A stretch of DNA of 64,000 nt from CAUSKK01 sp963533935. GTDB taxonomy: Bacteria; Pseudomonadota; Gammaproteobacteria; Cardiobacteriales; Cardiobacteriaceae. The translations under genes and the position numbers were made by a program. This document shows positions 53,549 to 62,290 of this stretch, piece by piece. The stretch spans positions 7,473-71,472 of the forward strand of contig CAUSQL010000004.1 of assembly GCA_963533935.1 (NCBI GenBank), given 5' to 3'. The notes under the pieces were generated by a model. It was not told where the DNA came from, searched no databases, and was given only the letters and a program-made list of their open reading frames with translations. Position 1 is the first letter of the stretch, and each line of letters opens with the position of its first letter.

Positions 53549-54827
53549 CTATCTCTCCTGGAATGGCCTGCCCAAGGTTAAGGCCCGCCAATATGAAAAT
53601 CTGCTGGATTACCAGCTGCCGGACAAGGCGCCGAAACCCTTTCTGGTCTACGGCAATGGCCGCAGCTACAGCGACGTATGCCTGAACGGCCTGGGGACGC
53701 TCTTTCTCACCAAGGCGCTGAATAATTTCTGCGCCTTCGACAGCAAGGCCGGCATTCTCCGCGCCCAGGGCGGGGTATTACTGTCGGAAATTCTCGAATT
53801 AATCGTGCCCCAGGGCTGGTTCCTGCCGGAAACGCCGGGCACCTCCTTCGTAACCCTAGCCGGCGCCGTGGCCAACGACGTGCACGGCAAGGGCCACCAC
53901 AAGGTGGGCAGCTTCGGCAATAACGTGCGCTCGCTGCTGCTGGTGCGTTCCAACGGGGAACGGCTGAATTGCAGTCCCACGGAGAACGAGGCGCTGTTCC
54001 GTGCCACCATTGGCGGCCTGGGGCTGACCGGTTTCATTGCCGAGGTGGAAATTCAGCTGCAGAAGATTTCCAACCCCTACGTTATTTGCGAGAACCACGA
54101 GTTCGCCAGCCTGGACGAATACTGGCAGCTGAACGAGAAGCTGAAGCCGGAATGGCCCTATTCCGTCTCCTGGATTGACTGCATTTCCAAGAACACCCGC
54201 GGCGTGTTCATGGTCGGCCGCCACGCGCCGGCGAACACCGAGGGCAAGCCCTACAAGCCGCTGCCGCTGACCGTGCCCTTCCAGATGCCCATTTCTCTGG
54301 TTAATGGCCTGTCCATTCGCCTGGTGAACGCCTTCTACTACCGCATGAACAGAGGCAAGGGCGCCTTCGTTAGCCACTACAAACCCTTCTTCTACCCGCT
54401 GGATTCCATCACCGAGTGGAACCGCATTTACGGCGCCAAGGGCTTCTACCAGTACCAGTGCGTGATTCCGCCCAGCGAGGAACGCGAGGGCATCAAGGCG
54501 GTCTTTGCGGAAATTCGCCGCGCCGGCCAGGGCTCCTTCCTCGGCGTGCTGAAGACCTTCGGCGACATTCCGTCCCTGGGTCTACTGAGCTTCCCGCGGC
54601 CGGGCACCACCCTCGCCCTGGACTTCCCGAACCGCAACAAGAAAACCATGGATTTATTTAATCGGCTGGACCACATCGTGCGCGAGGCCGGCGGGGCGCT
54701 GTACCCGGCCAAGGACGCACGCATGCCGCGGGAAATATTCCAGTTCAGCTATCCCAAATTAAATGAATTCTTTAAATACGTTGACGAGGGCTTTTCCTCC
54801 CATTTCATTGAGAGAATGAAGAAATGA
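53541..54827 (+). CDS. dprE1: DprE1-like decaprenylphosphoryl-beta-D-ribose oxidase
   Basis: A 428-residue FAD-linked oxidase: YGNGRSYSDVCLNG, LPETPGTSFVTLAGAVAND, VHGKGHHKVGSFGNNV and LTGFIAEVEIQL match DprE1, the oxidase that with DprE2 epimerises the ribose to arabinose. The Cys that in mycobacterial DprE1 (Cys387) binds benzothiazinones appears as Ala (TLALDFP). Coupled to DprE2 by ATGA. Confidence 0.88.
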   Translation: MTDYLSWNGLPKVKARQYENLLDYQLPDKAPKPFLVYGNGRSYSDVCLNGLGTLFLTKALNNFCAFDSKAGILRAQGGVLLSEILELIVPQGWFLPETPGTSFVTLAGAVANDVHGKGHHKVGSFGNNVRSLLLVRSNGERLNCSPTENEALFRATIGGLGLTGFIAEVEIQLQKISNPYVICENHEFASLDEYWQLNEKLKPEWPYSVSWIDCISKNTRGVFMVGRHAPANTEGKPYKPLPLTVPFQMPISLVNGLSIRLVNAFYYRMNRGKGAFVSHYKPFFYPLDSITEWNRIYGAKGFYQYQCVIPPSEEREGIKAVFAEIRRAGQGSFLGVLKTFGDIPSLGLLSFPRPGTTLALDFPNRNKKTMDLFNRLDHIVREAGGALYPAKDARMPREIFQFSYPKLNEFFKYVDEGFSSHFIERMKK

Positions 54828-55579
54828 ACAGTTTGAATAAGGTGGTGGTCTTTGGTGCCACCTCGGACATTGCTATTGCCACGCTGCGCCAGCTGATTGC
54901 CCGAGGCGCTTCGGTCTACTGTGTGGCCCGCAACGGTGAGCGGCTGGAACATCTGCTCAATGATTTGCGGGTGCGCGGCGGCGAGGGGCAGATTATTGCC
55001 GGCGAAGCGGCGGACTTATCCGACATGGGCAAGCACGAGGAAATCTGGCGTCGGGCCAAGGACGCGCTGAAGGGGGTGGACGCGGTGCTGGTGGCCCACG
55101 GGGTCATGCACAGCCAGGCAGACTGCCAGCGGTCCATCAAATTGACGGTGAACATGCTGATTGTGAACGCGGTCAGTGTCATCAGCCTGCTCACGCCCAT
55201 TGCCAATGACTTTGAAGAGCAGAAGAAGGGCGTCATTGCGGTCATCAGCTCCGTGGCCGGCGACCGGGGCCGCCAGAGCAACTACGTCTACGGTTCGGCC
55301 AAGGGCATGTTAAACGTGTTCCTGCAGGGCCTGCGCAACCGGCTCTTTAAATCCAAGGTGTCGGTGCTGACGGTGAAGCCGGGCTTTACGCGCACGAAGA
55401 TGACCGAGGGCATGAAGCGCTCCGGCTTCCTCTGGGCCGACCCCAGCGACGTGGCCCGCGGCATCATCAAGGCCATGCAGAAGGGCAAGGACGTGGTCTA
55501 TTTGAAGCCCATCTGGTGGCTGGTGATGTTCATCATTCGTGCCATTCCCGAGGCGCTGTTTAAGCGGCTGAAGCTGTAA
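54824..55579 (+). CDS. dprE2: DprE2-like short-chain dehydrogenase
   Basis: A 251-residue SDR: NAD-binding VVVFGATSDIAIATLRQLIA, VLVAHGVM, VISSVAGDRGRQSN and catalytic YVYGSAKGM. It reduces the keto intermediate made by DprE1 to give decaprenyl-phosphoryl-arabinose. It ends the operon, followed by a palindrome. Confidence 0.88.
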   Translation: MNSLNKVVVFGATSDIAIATLRQLIARGASVYCVARNGERLEHLLNDLRVRGGEGQIIAGEAADLSDMGKHEEIWRRAKDALKGVDAVLVAHGVMHSQADCQRSIKLTVNMLIVNAVSVISLLTPIANDFEEQKKGVIAVISSVAGDRGRQSNYVYGSAKGMLNVFLQGLRNRLFKSKVSVLTVKPGFTRTKMTEGMKRSGFLWADPSDVARGIIKAMQKGKDVVYLKPIWWLVMFIIRAIPEALFKRLKL

Positions 55580-55585
55580 TTTGCC

Positions 55586-55665
55586 ATTTATACAAACACA
55601 GAAGCGCTTCATCTGTATGTATTAAACCGCTAATTACATACAGATGAAGCGCTTCTATATATTTA
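55586..55665. repeat. Interspersed palindrome after dprE2
   Basis: TTATACAAACACAGAAGCGC, TTCATCTGTATGTATTAA, centre, TTACATACAGATGAAGCGCTTC. GCGCTTCATC/GATGAAGCGC replaces the usual GCGCTTCCCC in both arms. The right end decays to TATATATTTAA. Confidence 0.85.
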
Positions 55666-55710
55666 ACCTCGGGGTACTTGGCCGTAGAATGCGCGCTTTT
55701 GGGAGCAAGG

Positions 55711-56079
55711 ATGAAAGCAATAAAGTTTTTGCTGGCCGCCCTAATGGTAGTTAGCTGTACGAACCCGCAGAACGGCCTGGGCATGGGCCAGAACATGGCC
55801 GCCAATCTATTAAATAATCACTGCCAGGGCTATGTGGAAAGCCAGCAGCTGTGGCAGATTGCCAAGATGACCCTGGGCAACCAGCTGAACACTTACCGCC
55901 AGAAGATTTGCCAGTGCGCGGCGGAGGAGTCCGTGCGGCAGATGAGCAGCAGCCAGATGCTGGCCCTGGCCGACGAAAGCCAGCGGACGCAGGTGCTGGT
56001 GTCGCTGCTGGCGCCGACGGTGCAGGTCTGCTACGGCAAGCTGCAGGGCCTCTTCCAGATGCCCCTAGTGCGCAATTAG
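55711..56079 (+). CDS. Small lipoprotein, first of a tandem pair
   Basis: A 122-residue lipoprotein: MKAIKFLLAALMVVSC lipobox, then a domain with NHCQGYVESQQLWQIAKMTL and RQKICQCAAEE, holding three more cysteines. GGAG lies 8 nt before the ATG at 55711; a Met 33 nt further upstream gives no lipoprotein signal at the start. No family recognised. The next gene encodes a shorter relative. Confidence 0.7.
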   Translation: MKAIKFLLAALMVVSCTNPQNGLGMGQNMAANLLNNHCQGYVESQQLWQIAKMTLGNQLNTYRQKICQCAAEESVRQMSSSQMLALADESQRTQVLVSLLAPTVQVCYGKLQGLFQMPLVRN

Positions 56080-56158
56080 GCTTACATGGCCAGCGTCGGG
56101 GAAAAAACTGCCCGGCCGTTTGTGTAGCTAGCTGAAAGGCTAATTTGCGGAGACGACA

Positions 56159-56377
56159 ATGAAAGCAACCATATTTTTACTCGCCCTAATGCTCATGGCC
56201 GGCTGCGCGCCCCGCACGCCCCGCACGCCCGGCACGCCCAGCCACCGGGTGCCCAATCCCCTCGACGATAGCTGCGAAGACTACGACGACCGCGGGCAGA
56301 TGTGGCGACTGTCCAAGCCCCAGCTGGTCGGCGACCGGCGGAACGGCAATTGTCGGAAGCATTGCCGCTGCGATTAG
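56159..56377 (+). CDS. Small lipoprotein, truncated relative
   Basis: A 72-residue lipoprotein (MKATIFLLALMLMAGC, then PRTPRTPGTP repeats). Its DSCEDYDDRGQMWRLSKPQL and RKHCRCD lines up with NHCQGYVESQQLWQIAKMTL and RQKICQC of the preceding gene, but it ends about 45 residues earlier. GGAG lies upstream of the ATG. Probably a tandem duplicate that lost its 3' part; may still be expressed. Confidence 0.65.
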   Translation: MKATIFLLALMLMAGCAPRTPRTPGTPSHRVPNPLDDSCEDYDDRGQMWRLSKPQLVGDRRNGNCRKHCRCD

Positions 56378-56385
56378 TTGGGATA

Positions 56386-56465
56386 ATTACAAACACATAA
56401 GCGCTTCTACTGTATGTATTTAAGGCCTTAATACATACAACAGAAGCGCTTCCTTGTTTGTAAAA
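56386..56465. repeat. Interspersed palindrome
   Basis: TTACAAACACATAAGCGCTT, CTACTGTATGTATTTAAGG, CCTTAATACATACAACAG, AAGCGCTTCCTTGTTTGTAAA. GCGCTTCTACTG / CAACAGAAGCGC differ from consensus together. It follows the lipoprotein pair. Confidence 0.87.
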
Positions 56466-56575
56466 ACAGGGAAGTGCCTGGCGCCGCAGGCCTGAGCTAA
56501 AGGCGAAGAACCGTTAATTGCGGGAAGGTAATAAAAATGGCCGCCGTAGGCCGTAAAGCCCGTAAAATTCCCTAG

Positions 56576-56600
56576 CGCCGCCGCCCGCGGCGATTTTTTT
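56576..56600 (+). terminator. Terminator-like hairpin just before murC
   Basis: CGCCGC/GCGGCG stem with a 5-nt loop, then A and seven T; the murC SD (GGAGGAG) follows 9 nt after. It may insulate or attenuate entry into the division cluster. Confidence 0.5.
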
Positions 56601-56616
56601 CGGCTTTGGAGGAGTA

Positions 56617-58029
56617 ATGGATTCAAACTTGGATTTAAACGACATTCAGCGCCACGCCATGCGGCGGGTGCGGGAAATTTTCTTCGTCGGCATCGGCGGC
56701 GTGGGCATGAGCGCCATCGCCGAGGTGCTTTTAACCCTGGGCTACCGGGTCAGCGGTTCCGATTTAAAGGAGTCGGCCATCACTCGGCGGCTGGCGGAGA
56801 AGGGCGCACGGATTTTCCTCGGCCACCGGACGGAAAACCTGGCCGCGGCCTCCATCGTCGTCAGCTCTTCGGCCATCGACAAGGAGAATCCGGAGCTGGT
56901 GGCCGCGCGGCAGCGGCACATTCCCATCATTCACCGGGCGGAAATGCTCGCGGAAATCATGCGCTTCCGCTGTGGCATCGCCATCGCCGGCACCCACGGC
57001 AAGACCACCACTACCAGCCTGACCACGTCGGTGCTGGCCTCCCTGGACCCCAGCTTTATCATCGGCGGCATTCTCACCGCGGCCGGCTCCAACGGGCGGC
57101 TGGGTTCCGGCCAGTATCTGGTGGCGGAAGCCGACGAGTCCGACGCCTCCTTTCTCCATTTACAACCTCTACTGGCGGTGGTTACGAATATCGACGAGGA
57201 CCACCTGGAAAACTACGGCGGCTCCTTCCAGCAGCTGAAGCAGGGCTTTGTGAATTTCCTCCATAATCTGCCCTTCTACGGCCTGGCCGTGCTCTGCATC
57301 GACGACGGGGGAGTGCGGGACATCATCGACCAGGTGGCCCGGCCCATTAAAACCTATGGTTTCTCCATTGAGGCGGATTTGCGCGCCGACAACGTGCGCC
57401 AGGTGGGCCTAACCATGCATTTTGACCTGGTGAAGGGAGAGGAACGATTCCCGCTTGTCCTGAATATGCCCGGCAAACACAATGTTCTGAATGCTCTGGC
57501 CGCCCTGGCCATCGGCGAGGAGCTGGCCATTCCCCTGGAAACCATGGCGGCGGCGCTGGCGAACTTTAAGGGGGTCGGCCGCCGCTTCACCAGCCACGGG
57601 CAGATTAAACACGCCAACGGCACCGCGGACATCTTCGAGGACTACGGCCATCACCCCAATGAAATTAAGGCGGTGCTGGAGGCGGTGAAGGAGGGCTTCG
57701 CCGGCCGGCGCATCGTCGCCGTGTTCCAGCCGCACCGCTACACGCGCACCCGGGACTGCCTGGACGATTTCGCCGCCGTGCTGTCCCAGTGTCCGGCCCT
57801 GGTGCTGACGGACATTTACAGCGCCGGCGAAGCGGAGATTGACGGCATTAGCAGTAAGAATCTGGCCCAGGCCGTTCGCGCCCACCACGGAGTCCAACCC
57901 ATATACATCGGCGATAAGAATGAAATTAACGGGCGGCTGCGGGACGGACTTTTGCAGGATAGGGATGTGGTTATTTATTTCGGCGCCGGCGACATCGGTC
58001 GCTACGCCAAGGAGATGGTAGATGGTTAA
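56617..58029 (+). CDS. murC: UDP-N-acetylmuramate-L-alanine ligase
   Basis: A 470-residue Mur ligase: GIGGVGMSAIAEVL, ATP loop GTHGKTTTTSL, EADESDASFLHL and DYGHHPNEI. It adds L-Ala to UDP-MurNAc. GGAGGAG precedes the ATG. First gene of the murC-ddl-ftsQ-ftsA-ftsZ-lpxC cluster; murG and ftsW are not immediately upstream. Overlaps ddl by 8 nt. Confidence 0.97.
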   Translation: MDSNLDLNDIQRHAMRRVREIFFVGIGGVGMSAIAEVLLTLGYRVSGSDLKESAITRRLAEKGARIFLGHRTENLAAASIVVSSSAIDKENPELVAARQRHIPIIHRAEMLAEIMRFRCGIAIAGTHGKTTTTSLTTSVLASLDPSFIIGGILTAAGSNGRLGSGQYLVAEADESDASFLHLQPLLAVVTNIDEDHLENYGGSFQQLKQGFVNFLHNLPFYGLAVLCIDDGGVRDIIDQVARPIKTYGFSIEADLRADNVRQVGLTMHFDLVKGEERFPLVLNMPGKHNVLNALAALAIGEELAIPLETMAAALANFKGVGRRFTSHGQIKHANGTADIFEDYGHHPNEIKAVLEAVKEGFAGRRIVAVFQPHRYTRTRDCLDDFAAVLSQCPALVLTDIYSAGEAEIDGISSKNLAQAVRAHHGVQPIYIGDKNEINGRLRDGLLQDRDVVIYFGAGDIGRYAKEMVDG

Positions 58030-58957
58030 ATTTGGAAAGGTGGCCCTGCTCTACGGCGGCACGTCGGCGGAGCGGGAAGTGTCCCTGGCCAGCGGCCGGG
58101 CGGTGTACGAGGCCCTATGTGCCCGCGGCGTACAGGTGGAGCTGGTGGACAGCCAGGACCACCGGCGCGTGCTCAATCTGCGGGAGGAGGGCTTCAATGG
58201 CGCCTTCATCGCCCTGCACGGCCGCGGCGGCGAGGACGGGCAGATTCAGGCCATACTCGAATGGCAGGGTCTGCCCTACACCGGCGCCGGCGTGCTGGCC
58301 TGTGCCCTGGCCATGGATAAGGTCTTAACCAAGAAAATCTGGGCCAGCTCCGGCCTGCCGGTGCAGCGGGATTGGGTATTGGACGCCAGCACCAGCTATG
58401 AATTTCTCGTGGCGGAGCTGGGGGCGAAACGCTTTGCGGTGAAGCCGGCGCTGGAGGGTTCCTCCGTAGGCATTTCCGCAGTGGCTTCCGAAGAGCAGCT
58501 GCGGGAGGCCTATGAAAAGGCCGGCGGCGCCCGGGAGAAAATCATGGCGGAACCGTGGATTAAGGGGCGGGAACTGACCTGCGCCATCATCGGCGAGCGG
58601 GTGCTGCCCACGGTGGAAATTGCCACCGGCGCCGGCCACCAGTTCTACGACTACGCGGCCAAATACACCGACGACAGCACCAAATATCTGTGTCCGGCGC
58701 CCATTGACCCGGCCCTGGACCGGCGGCTGGCGGAAATAACCCAGCAGGCCTTCACCAGCATCGGCGCCCGGGGCTGGGGCCGCTGCGACTTCATTTTGGA
58801 CGGGGACCAGAAGCCCTGGCTGCTGGAAATTAACCTGGCGCCGGGCATGACCAGCCATTCCCTGGTGCCCATGGCGGCCCGGGAAGTGGGCCTATCCTTT
58901 GCCGACCTGGTGCTACTGCTGCTCGAAGATGGTTATAAATCCCAACGAGCCGCCTAG
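58022..58957 (+). CDS. ddl: D-alanine-D-alanine ligase
   Basis: A 311-residue ATP-grasp ligase: LYGGTSAEREVSLASGRAV, ALHGRGGEDGQIQAILE, PALEGSSVGISAV, WGRCDFILDG and EINLAPGMTSHSLVPMAA. It makes D-Ala-D-Ala for peptidoglycan; position matches ddlB of other gammaproteobacteria. Its 3' end overlaps ftsQ. Confidence 0.96.
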   Translation: MVKFGKVALLYGGTSAEREVSLASGRAVYEALCARGVQVELVDSQDHRRVLNLREEGFNGAFIALHGRGGEDGQIQAILEWQGLPYTGAGVLACALAMDKVLTKKIWASSGLPVQRDWVLDASTSYEFLVAELGAKRFAVKPALEGSSVGISAVASEEQLREAYEKAGGAREKIMAEPWIKGRELTCAIIGERVLPTVEIATGAGHQFYDYAAKYTDDSTKYLCPAPIDPALDRRLAEITQQAFTSIGARGWGRCDFILDGDQKPWLLEINLAPGMTSHSLVPMAAREVGLSFADLVLLLLEDGYKSQRAA

Positions 58958-59792
58958 GCCCGACCTAAGGCCACCGACGGGCCGCCGCAACGGCCAACGG
59001 CAACGGCGCAACTGGATTAACACCCTTATCTGGGTAATTGTGGCGGCGCTGCTGCTGGTGCTGCTGCGGGTGGCCGGTACCCTGGCCTGGCAGTGGTTCA
59101 CCGCGTCGCCGACCATGCCGCTGCGGCAGATTAATCTGAGCCACCCCATGCGCTACGGCGACGTGGAGGCCATCAAGATGAAGGTGGCCAGCGCGCCGGC
59201 GGCCAAGGATTTAATGCTGATTGATTTAAATCTGCTGGCCAATGACATTAAAACCATTCCCTGGGTTAAAGCGGTGAGTGTGCAGCGCCAGTGGCCCGAT
59301 GCGCTGCTGTTGGACATTGAGGAGCGGCAGCCGCTGTTCCGTTGGAACAATCAGGATTTCATCGACGAGGAGGGCAAGCGCTTCACCTACCAGGACCGGC
59401 CGGAGTTCAAGGACATTTTTAACCTGCAGGGGGTGGAGGGTTCCGAGGAGCTGATGGCGCGGGTGGCCCACAAAGTAGTGCCCTGGCTGCAGGCCCGGGG
59501 TTTGGAGGCCAGCCTGCTGCGCCGGGACGAGTACCGTTCCTGGGAAATTATCGTCAATGGGGTGCGCTTTATTTTGGGCAACGACCAGCAGCTGCATAGC
59601 CGACTGAAATTAATGGTCATCATCTATAAAAAGCACATAGAACCCATCAAAGACCAGGTTAAAGCAGTGGATTTGCGCTATGCTAACGCGGAGAGCGAGC
59701 AATTTAACTTTGTAATTGAAAAGCGAAGCCAGCCCGCTCGGGAGGACGGCCCCATTAAGGAAAACAAAAAATTAGAGGCACCAAGACAATGA
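58929..59792 (+). CDS. ftsQ: Cell division protein FtsQ
   Basis: A 287-residue bitopic protein: short basic cytosolic tail, one membrane segment (TLIWVIVAALLLVLLRVAG), a POTRA domain (MPLRQINLSHPMRYGDVEAI) and the FtsQ beta domain (WPDALLLDIEERQPLFRWN). The ATG at 58929 is chosen for length; it lies inside the ddl 3' end. FtsQ bridges early and late divisome parts. Coupled to ftsA by ATGA. Confidence 0.92.
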   Translation: MVINPNEPPRPDLRPPTGRRNGQRQRRNWINTLIWVIVAALLLVLLRVAGTLAWQWFTASPTMPLRQINLSHPMRYGDVEAIKMKVASAPAAKDLMLIDLNLLANDIKTIPWVKAVSVQRQWPDALLLDIEERQPLFRWNNQDFIDEEGKRFTYQDRPEFKDIFNLQGVEGSEELMARVAHKVVPWLQARGLEASLLRRDEYRSWEIIVNGVRFILGNDQQLHSRLKLMVIIYKKHIEPIKDQVKAVDLRYANAESEQFNFVIEKRSQPAREDGPIKENKKLEAPRQ

Positions 59793-61042
59793 ATCCAACC
59801 ATTTGCGCCATCGAAATTGCAACCACCGCCGTGCGCATTGTTATTGCCGAAAAGGAGCAAAATACCCTTAAGCAAATTCTGGCCATGAAGGAAATCGAGG
59901 GGCGCTTTCTCGTCAATGGCAAAATCAATAATCTGAACGAATTAATCGAACTCTTGGCCACCATGAAGGCGGATTTGGAACGCAGCTTCGGCTCCACGTT
60001 GCAGAGTGCCTATGTGAACATTTCCGGCGAACGGTTGGGTTTTAAGAACGAAAAACAGCAGATTAGCATTAATCAAAAGGACCACCGCATTAGTAAAAAG
60101 GATATGGAAAACCTGATGCGGAAAAACCAGCTGGCCGCCAGCCACGGCATCAATGCGGCGGAATTTACCCTCATTCACTCTCTGGCCTTGAGCTATGACC
60201 TGGACAGTGGCGAAAACACCAATGAACCGGAGGGGCAGCGCAGTACCTCGCTAACCCTTTATAGCCACCACATTTTTGTGGATAAGAACCTGTACAACGA
60301 CTATGAGTACCTCTTTGAGCAGGTGGGATTACAGCTGGACGGAGTGGTATTCAATGGTCTGGCCGCCAGCTTTGCCATTCTTAGCGATAGTGAATGGACC
60401 GAGGGGGTGCTGCATTTGAATATGGGCGCCAGCATTGTCAGTGCCATTGCCTGCTATGACCGCAGCATTTTCTTCAGCGGCCTTACGCTGAAGGGCGGCA
60501 ATTATTTGACCCAGCGGCTGGCGCACCGCATGAACATCTACACCGATTACATGGAGACCATTAAGGTTTTAAATAGCGCGCTGCAGGTTAATCAGATTAG
60601 TAAATCCCAGCTCCCCCTGCCCTTTGCCAGCATGGACCAAAAAAACTACGTGAATAAGGAGCCCTTCTGCCAGGGCATTAAGGACTATTGCGATGAACTG
60701 ATTAAGGATTTACAGAAGCTGCGCAAGGATAATAATGGCATTGCCACCTACTGTAAGCGGCTGGTGCTATCCGGCGGCGGTGCCCGCATTCGTGGCCTGC
60801 GCGAGTACATGGCCCGTGAGATGAAAATGGACGTGCGGCTGGCGGAAACCATCATTCGTCAGGTGCCGGCCCCTATGCAAATGGAGGCGGGGCTGCGCAG
60901 TGAGAAGTATGCCACCCTGGTGGGTATGCTAATTTACATCATTGAATTTGGGAAAGATGCCTCTTTGGAAAATCCGGAAAAGTACGACTTTGTCCATGTG
61001 GTGAAGAACTTTTTCCGCAGTTTTTTCCGGGGCTGGTTTTAG
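59789..61042 (+). CDS. ftsA: Cell division protein FtsA
   Basis: A 417-residue actin-like protein with phosphate-binding regions (CAIEIATTAVRIVIAEKE, LHLNMGASIVSAIACYD) and the adenosine motif LVLSGGGARIRGLREYMAR, plus a C-terminal amphipathic helix NFFRSFFRGWF for membrane attachment. It is more diverged than typical FtsA; the middle SHS2 region is recognisable. FtsA tethers FtsZ to the membrane. Confidence 0.92.
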   Translation: MNPTICAIEIATTAVRIVIAEKEQNTLKQILAMKEIEGRFLVNGKINNLNELIELLATMKADLERSFGSTLQSAYVNISGERLGFKNEKQQISINQKDHRISKKDMENLMRKNQLAASHGINAAEFTLIHSLALSYDLDSGENTNEPEGQRSTSLTLYSHHIFVDKNLYNDYEYLFEQVGLQLDGVVFNGLAASFAILSDSEWTEGVLHLNMGASIVSAIACYDRSIFFSGLTLKGGNYLTQRLAHRMNIYTDYMETIKVLNSALQVNQISKSQLPLPFASMDQKNYVNKEPFCQGIKDYCDELIKDLQKLRKDNNGIATYCKRLVLSGGGARIRGLREYMAREMKMDVRLAETIIRQVPAPMQMEAGLRSEKYATLVGMLIYIIEFGKDASLENPEKYDFVHVVKNFFRSFFRGWF

Positions 61043-61071
61043 TAAAGAATTGACAAACACAGGATAAATAT

Positions 61072-62265
61072 ATGGTTGATTTCACAGTAATTGAGCCCGT
61101 TACCAATTCCAAGGGTCAGCGCAGCAAGGCGAAAATTAAGGTCATCGGCGTGGGGGGCGGCGGCAACAATGCGGTCAGCGAAATGTGGCGCCAGCGTCGG
61201 GAAGATGACAATGTTGAACTAATCATCGTCAATACGGATTTGGACGTGTTGGAAGCGTCGCCGGTGCCGCACAAGGTGCAAATCGGCAAGGAAACCACCA
61301 AGGGCCAGGGCGCCGGCAGCGACGCCAACAAGGGCCGCCAGGCCGCGGAAGAGAATTCCGACGAGCTGAAGGAAGCGCTAAAGGGCGCCGACATCGTTTT
61401 CATTGCCTCGGGCATGGGCGGCGGTACTGGCACCGGCGCGTCGCCGGTGGTGGCGCGCATTGTGCGCGAGTTGGGCATTCTCTCCATCGCCATCGTTACC
61501 AAACCCTTCCGCACCGAGGGCCGCCAGCGGGCGCGCATTGCCGAACAGGGCGTGGCGGCGCTGCGGGAGGAGGTGGACAGCCTCATCGTTATTCCCAACG
61601 ACAAAATTAATGACATCTTCCCCAACGCGCTGATGAAGGATGCCTTCCGCCACGTGAACATGGTGCTCATCGACAGCGTGAAGAGCCTGATGGAAATCAT
61701 CTCGGAAATTGGCATTATCAACGCGGACATGAACGACGTGCGCACGCTGATGAGTAAGCGGGGCACGGCCATGATTTGCTATGCGGACGCCGAGGGCCAA
61801 GACCGGGCCATCAACGCCACCCAGGCGGCCATGAGCTCACCGCTGTTAGAAAACATCAATTTGAACCAGGCCAAGGGCGTGCTGGTGCACGTGTCCGCCA
61901 GCAGCAGCAGCATCACCATGAACGAGTTCAACACGGTGCTGGAGCAGGTGCAGGAGGTGCAGGGCGAAGAATTCAACGAAGAGGTGTTTAAGGCGGCCAT
62001 GAGCTCCGATGACAGCTTGGGCAATCGGCTGCGGGTCATCATTTTCGCCACCGGCATTAAGGAACCGGGCGAAGAGGAGCGCGGCGGCGACGGCCTCATG
62101 CACGACCCCCAACAGCAATCGGCCATGCCGCCACCGCCCAGTGGCTTTGGCAATAACTATGGGGCGGGCAATATGATGGCGCCGCCGCCGCCGGGCATGC
62201 CCAACCGGGACGACGACGAGGAGAAGAAGAAAAATAAAGGGTTCCTCAACGGCCTCTTCGGCTGA
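61072..62265 (+). CDS. ftsZ: Cell division GTPase FtsZ with atypical C-terminus
   Basis: A 397-residue tubulin-like GTPase: VIGVGGGGNNAVSEM, NTDLDVL, tubulin signature GMGGGTGTG (114-122), FRTEGRQRA and T7 loop NADMNDVRTLM. After the core a Pro/Met/Gly linker (PPPPSGFGNNYG, PPPPGMPN) leads to DDDEEKKKNKGFLNGLFG. The usual C-terminal peptide (DIPAFLR type) that binds FtsA, ZipA and others is absent. AGGA precedes the ATG. An FtsZ-like gene follows. Confidence 0.96.
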   Translation: MVDFTVIEPVTNSKGQRSKAKIKVIGVGGGGNNAVSEMWRQRREDDNVELIIVNTDLDVLEASPVPHKVQIGKETTKGQGAGSDANKGRQAAEENSDELKEALKGADIVFIASGMGGGTGTGASPVVARIVRELGILSIAIVTKPFRTEGRQRARIAEQGVAALREEVDSLIVIPNDKINDIFPNALMKDAFRHVNMVLIDSVKSLMEIISEIGIINADMNDVRTLMSKRGTAMICYADAEGQDRAINATQAAMSSPLLENINLNQAKGVLVHVSASSSSITMNEFNTVLEQVQEVQGEEFNEEVFKAAMSSDDSLGNRLRVIIFATGIKEPGEEERGGDGLMHDPQQQSAMPPPPSGFGNNYGAGNMMAPPPPGMPNRDDDEEKKKNKGFLNGLFG

Positions 62266-62290
62266 TGGCCAGGGGAATTTAGGAAACTGA

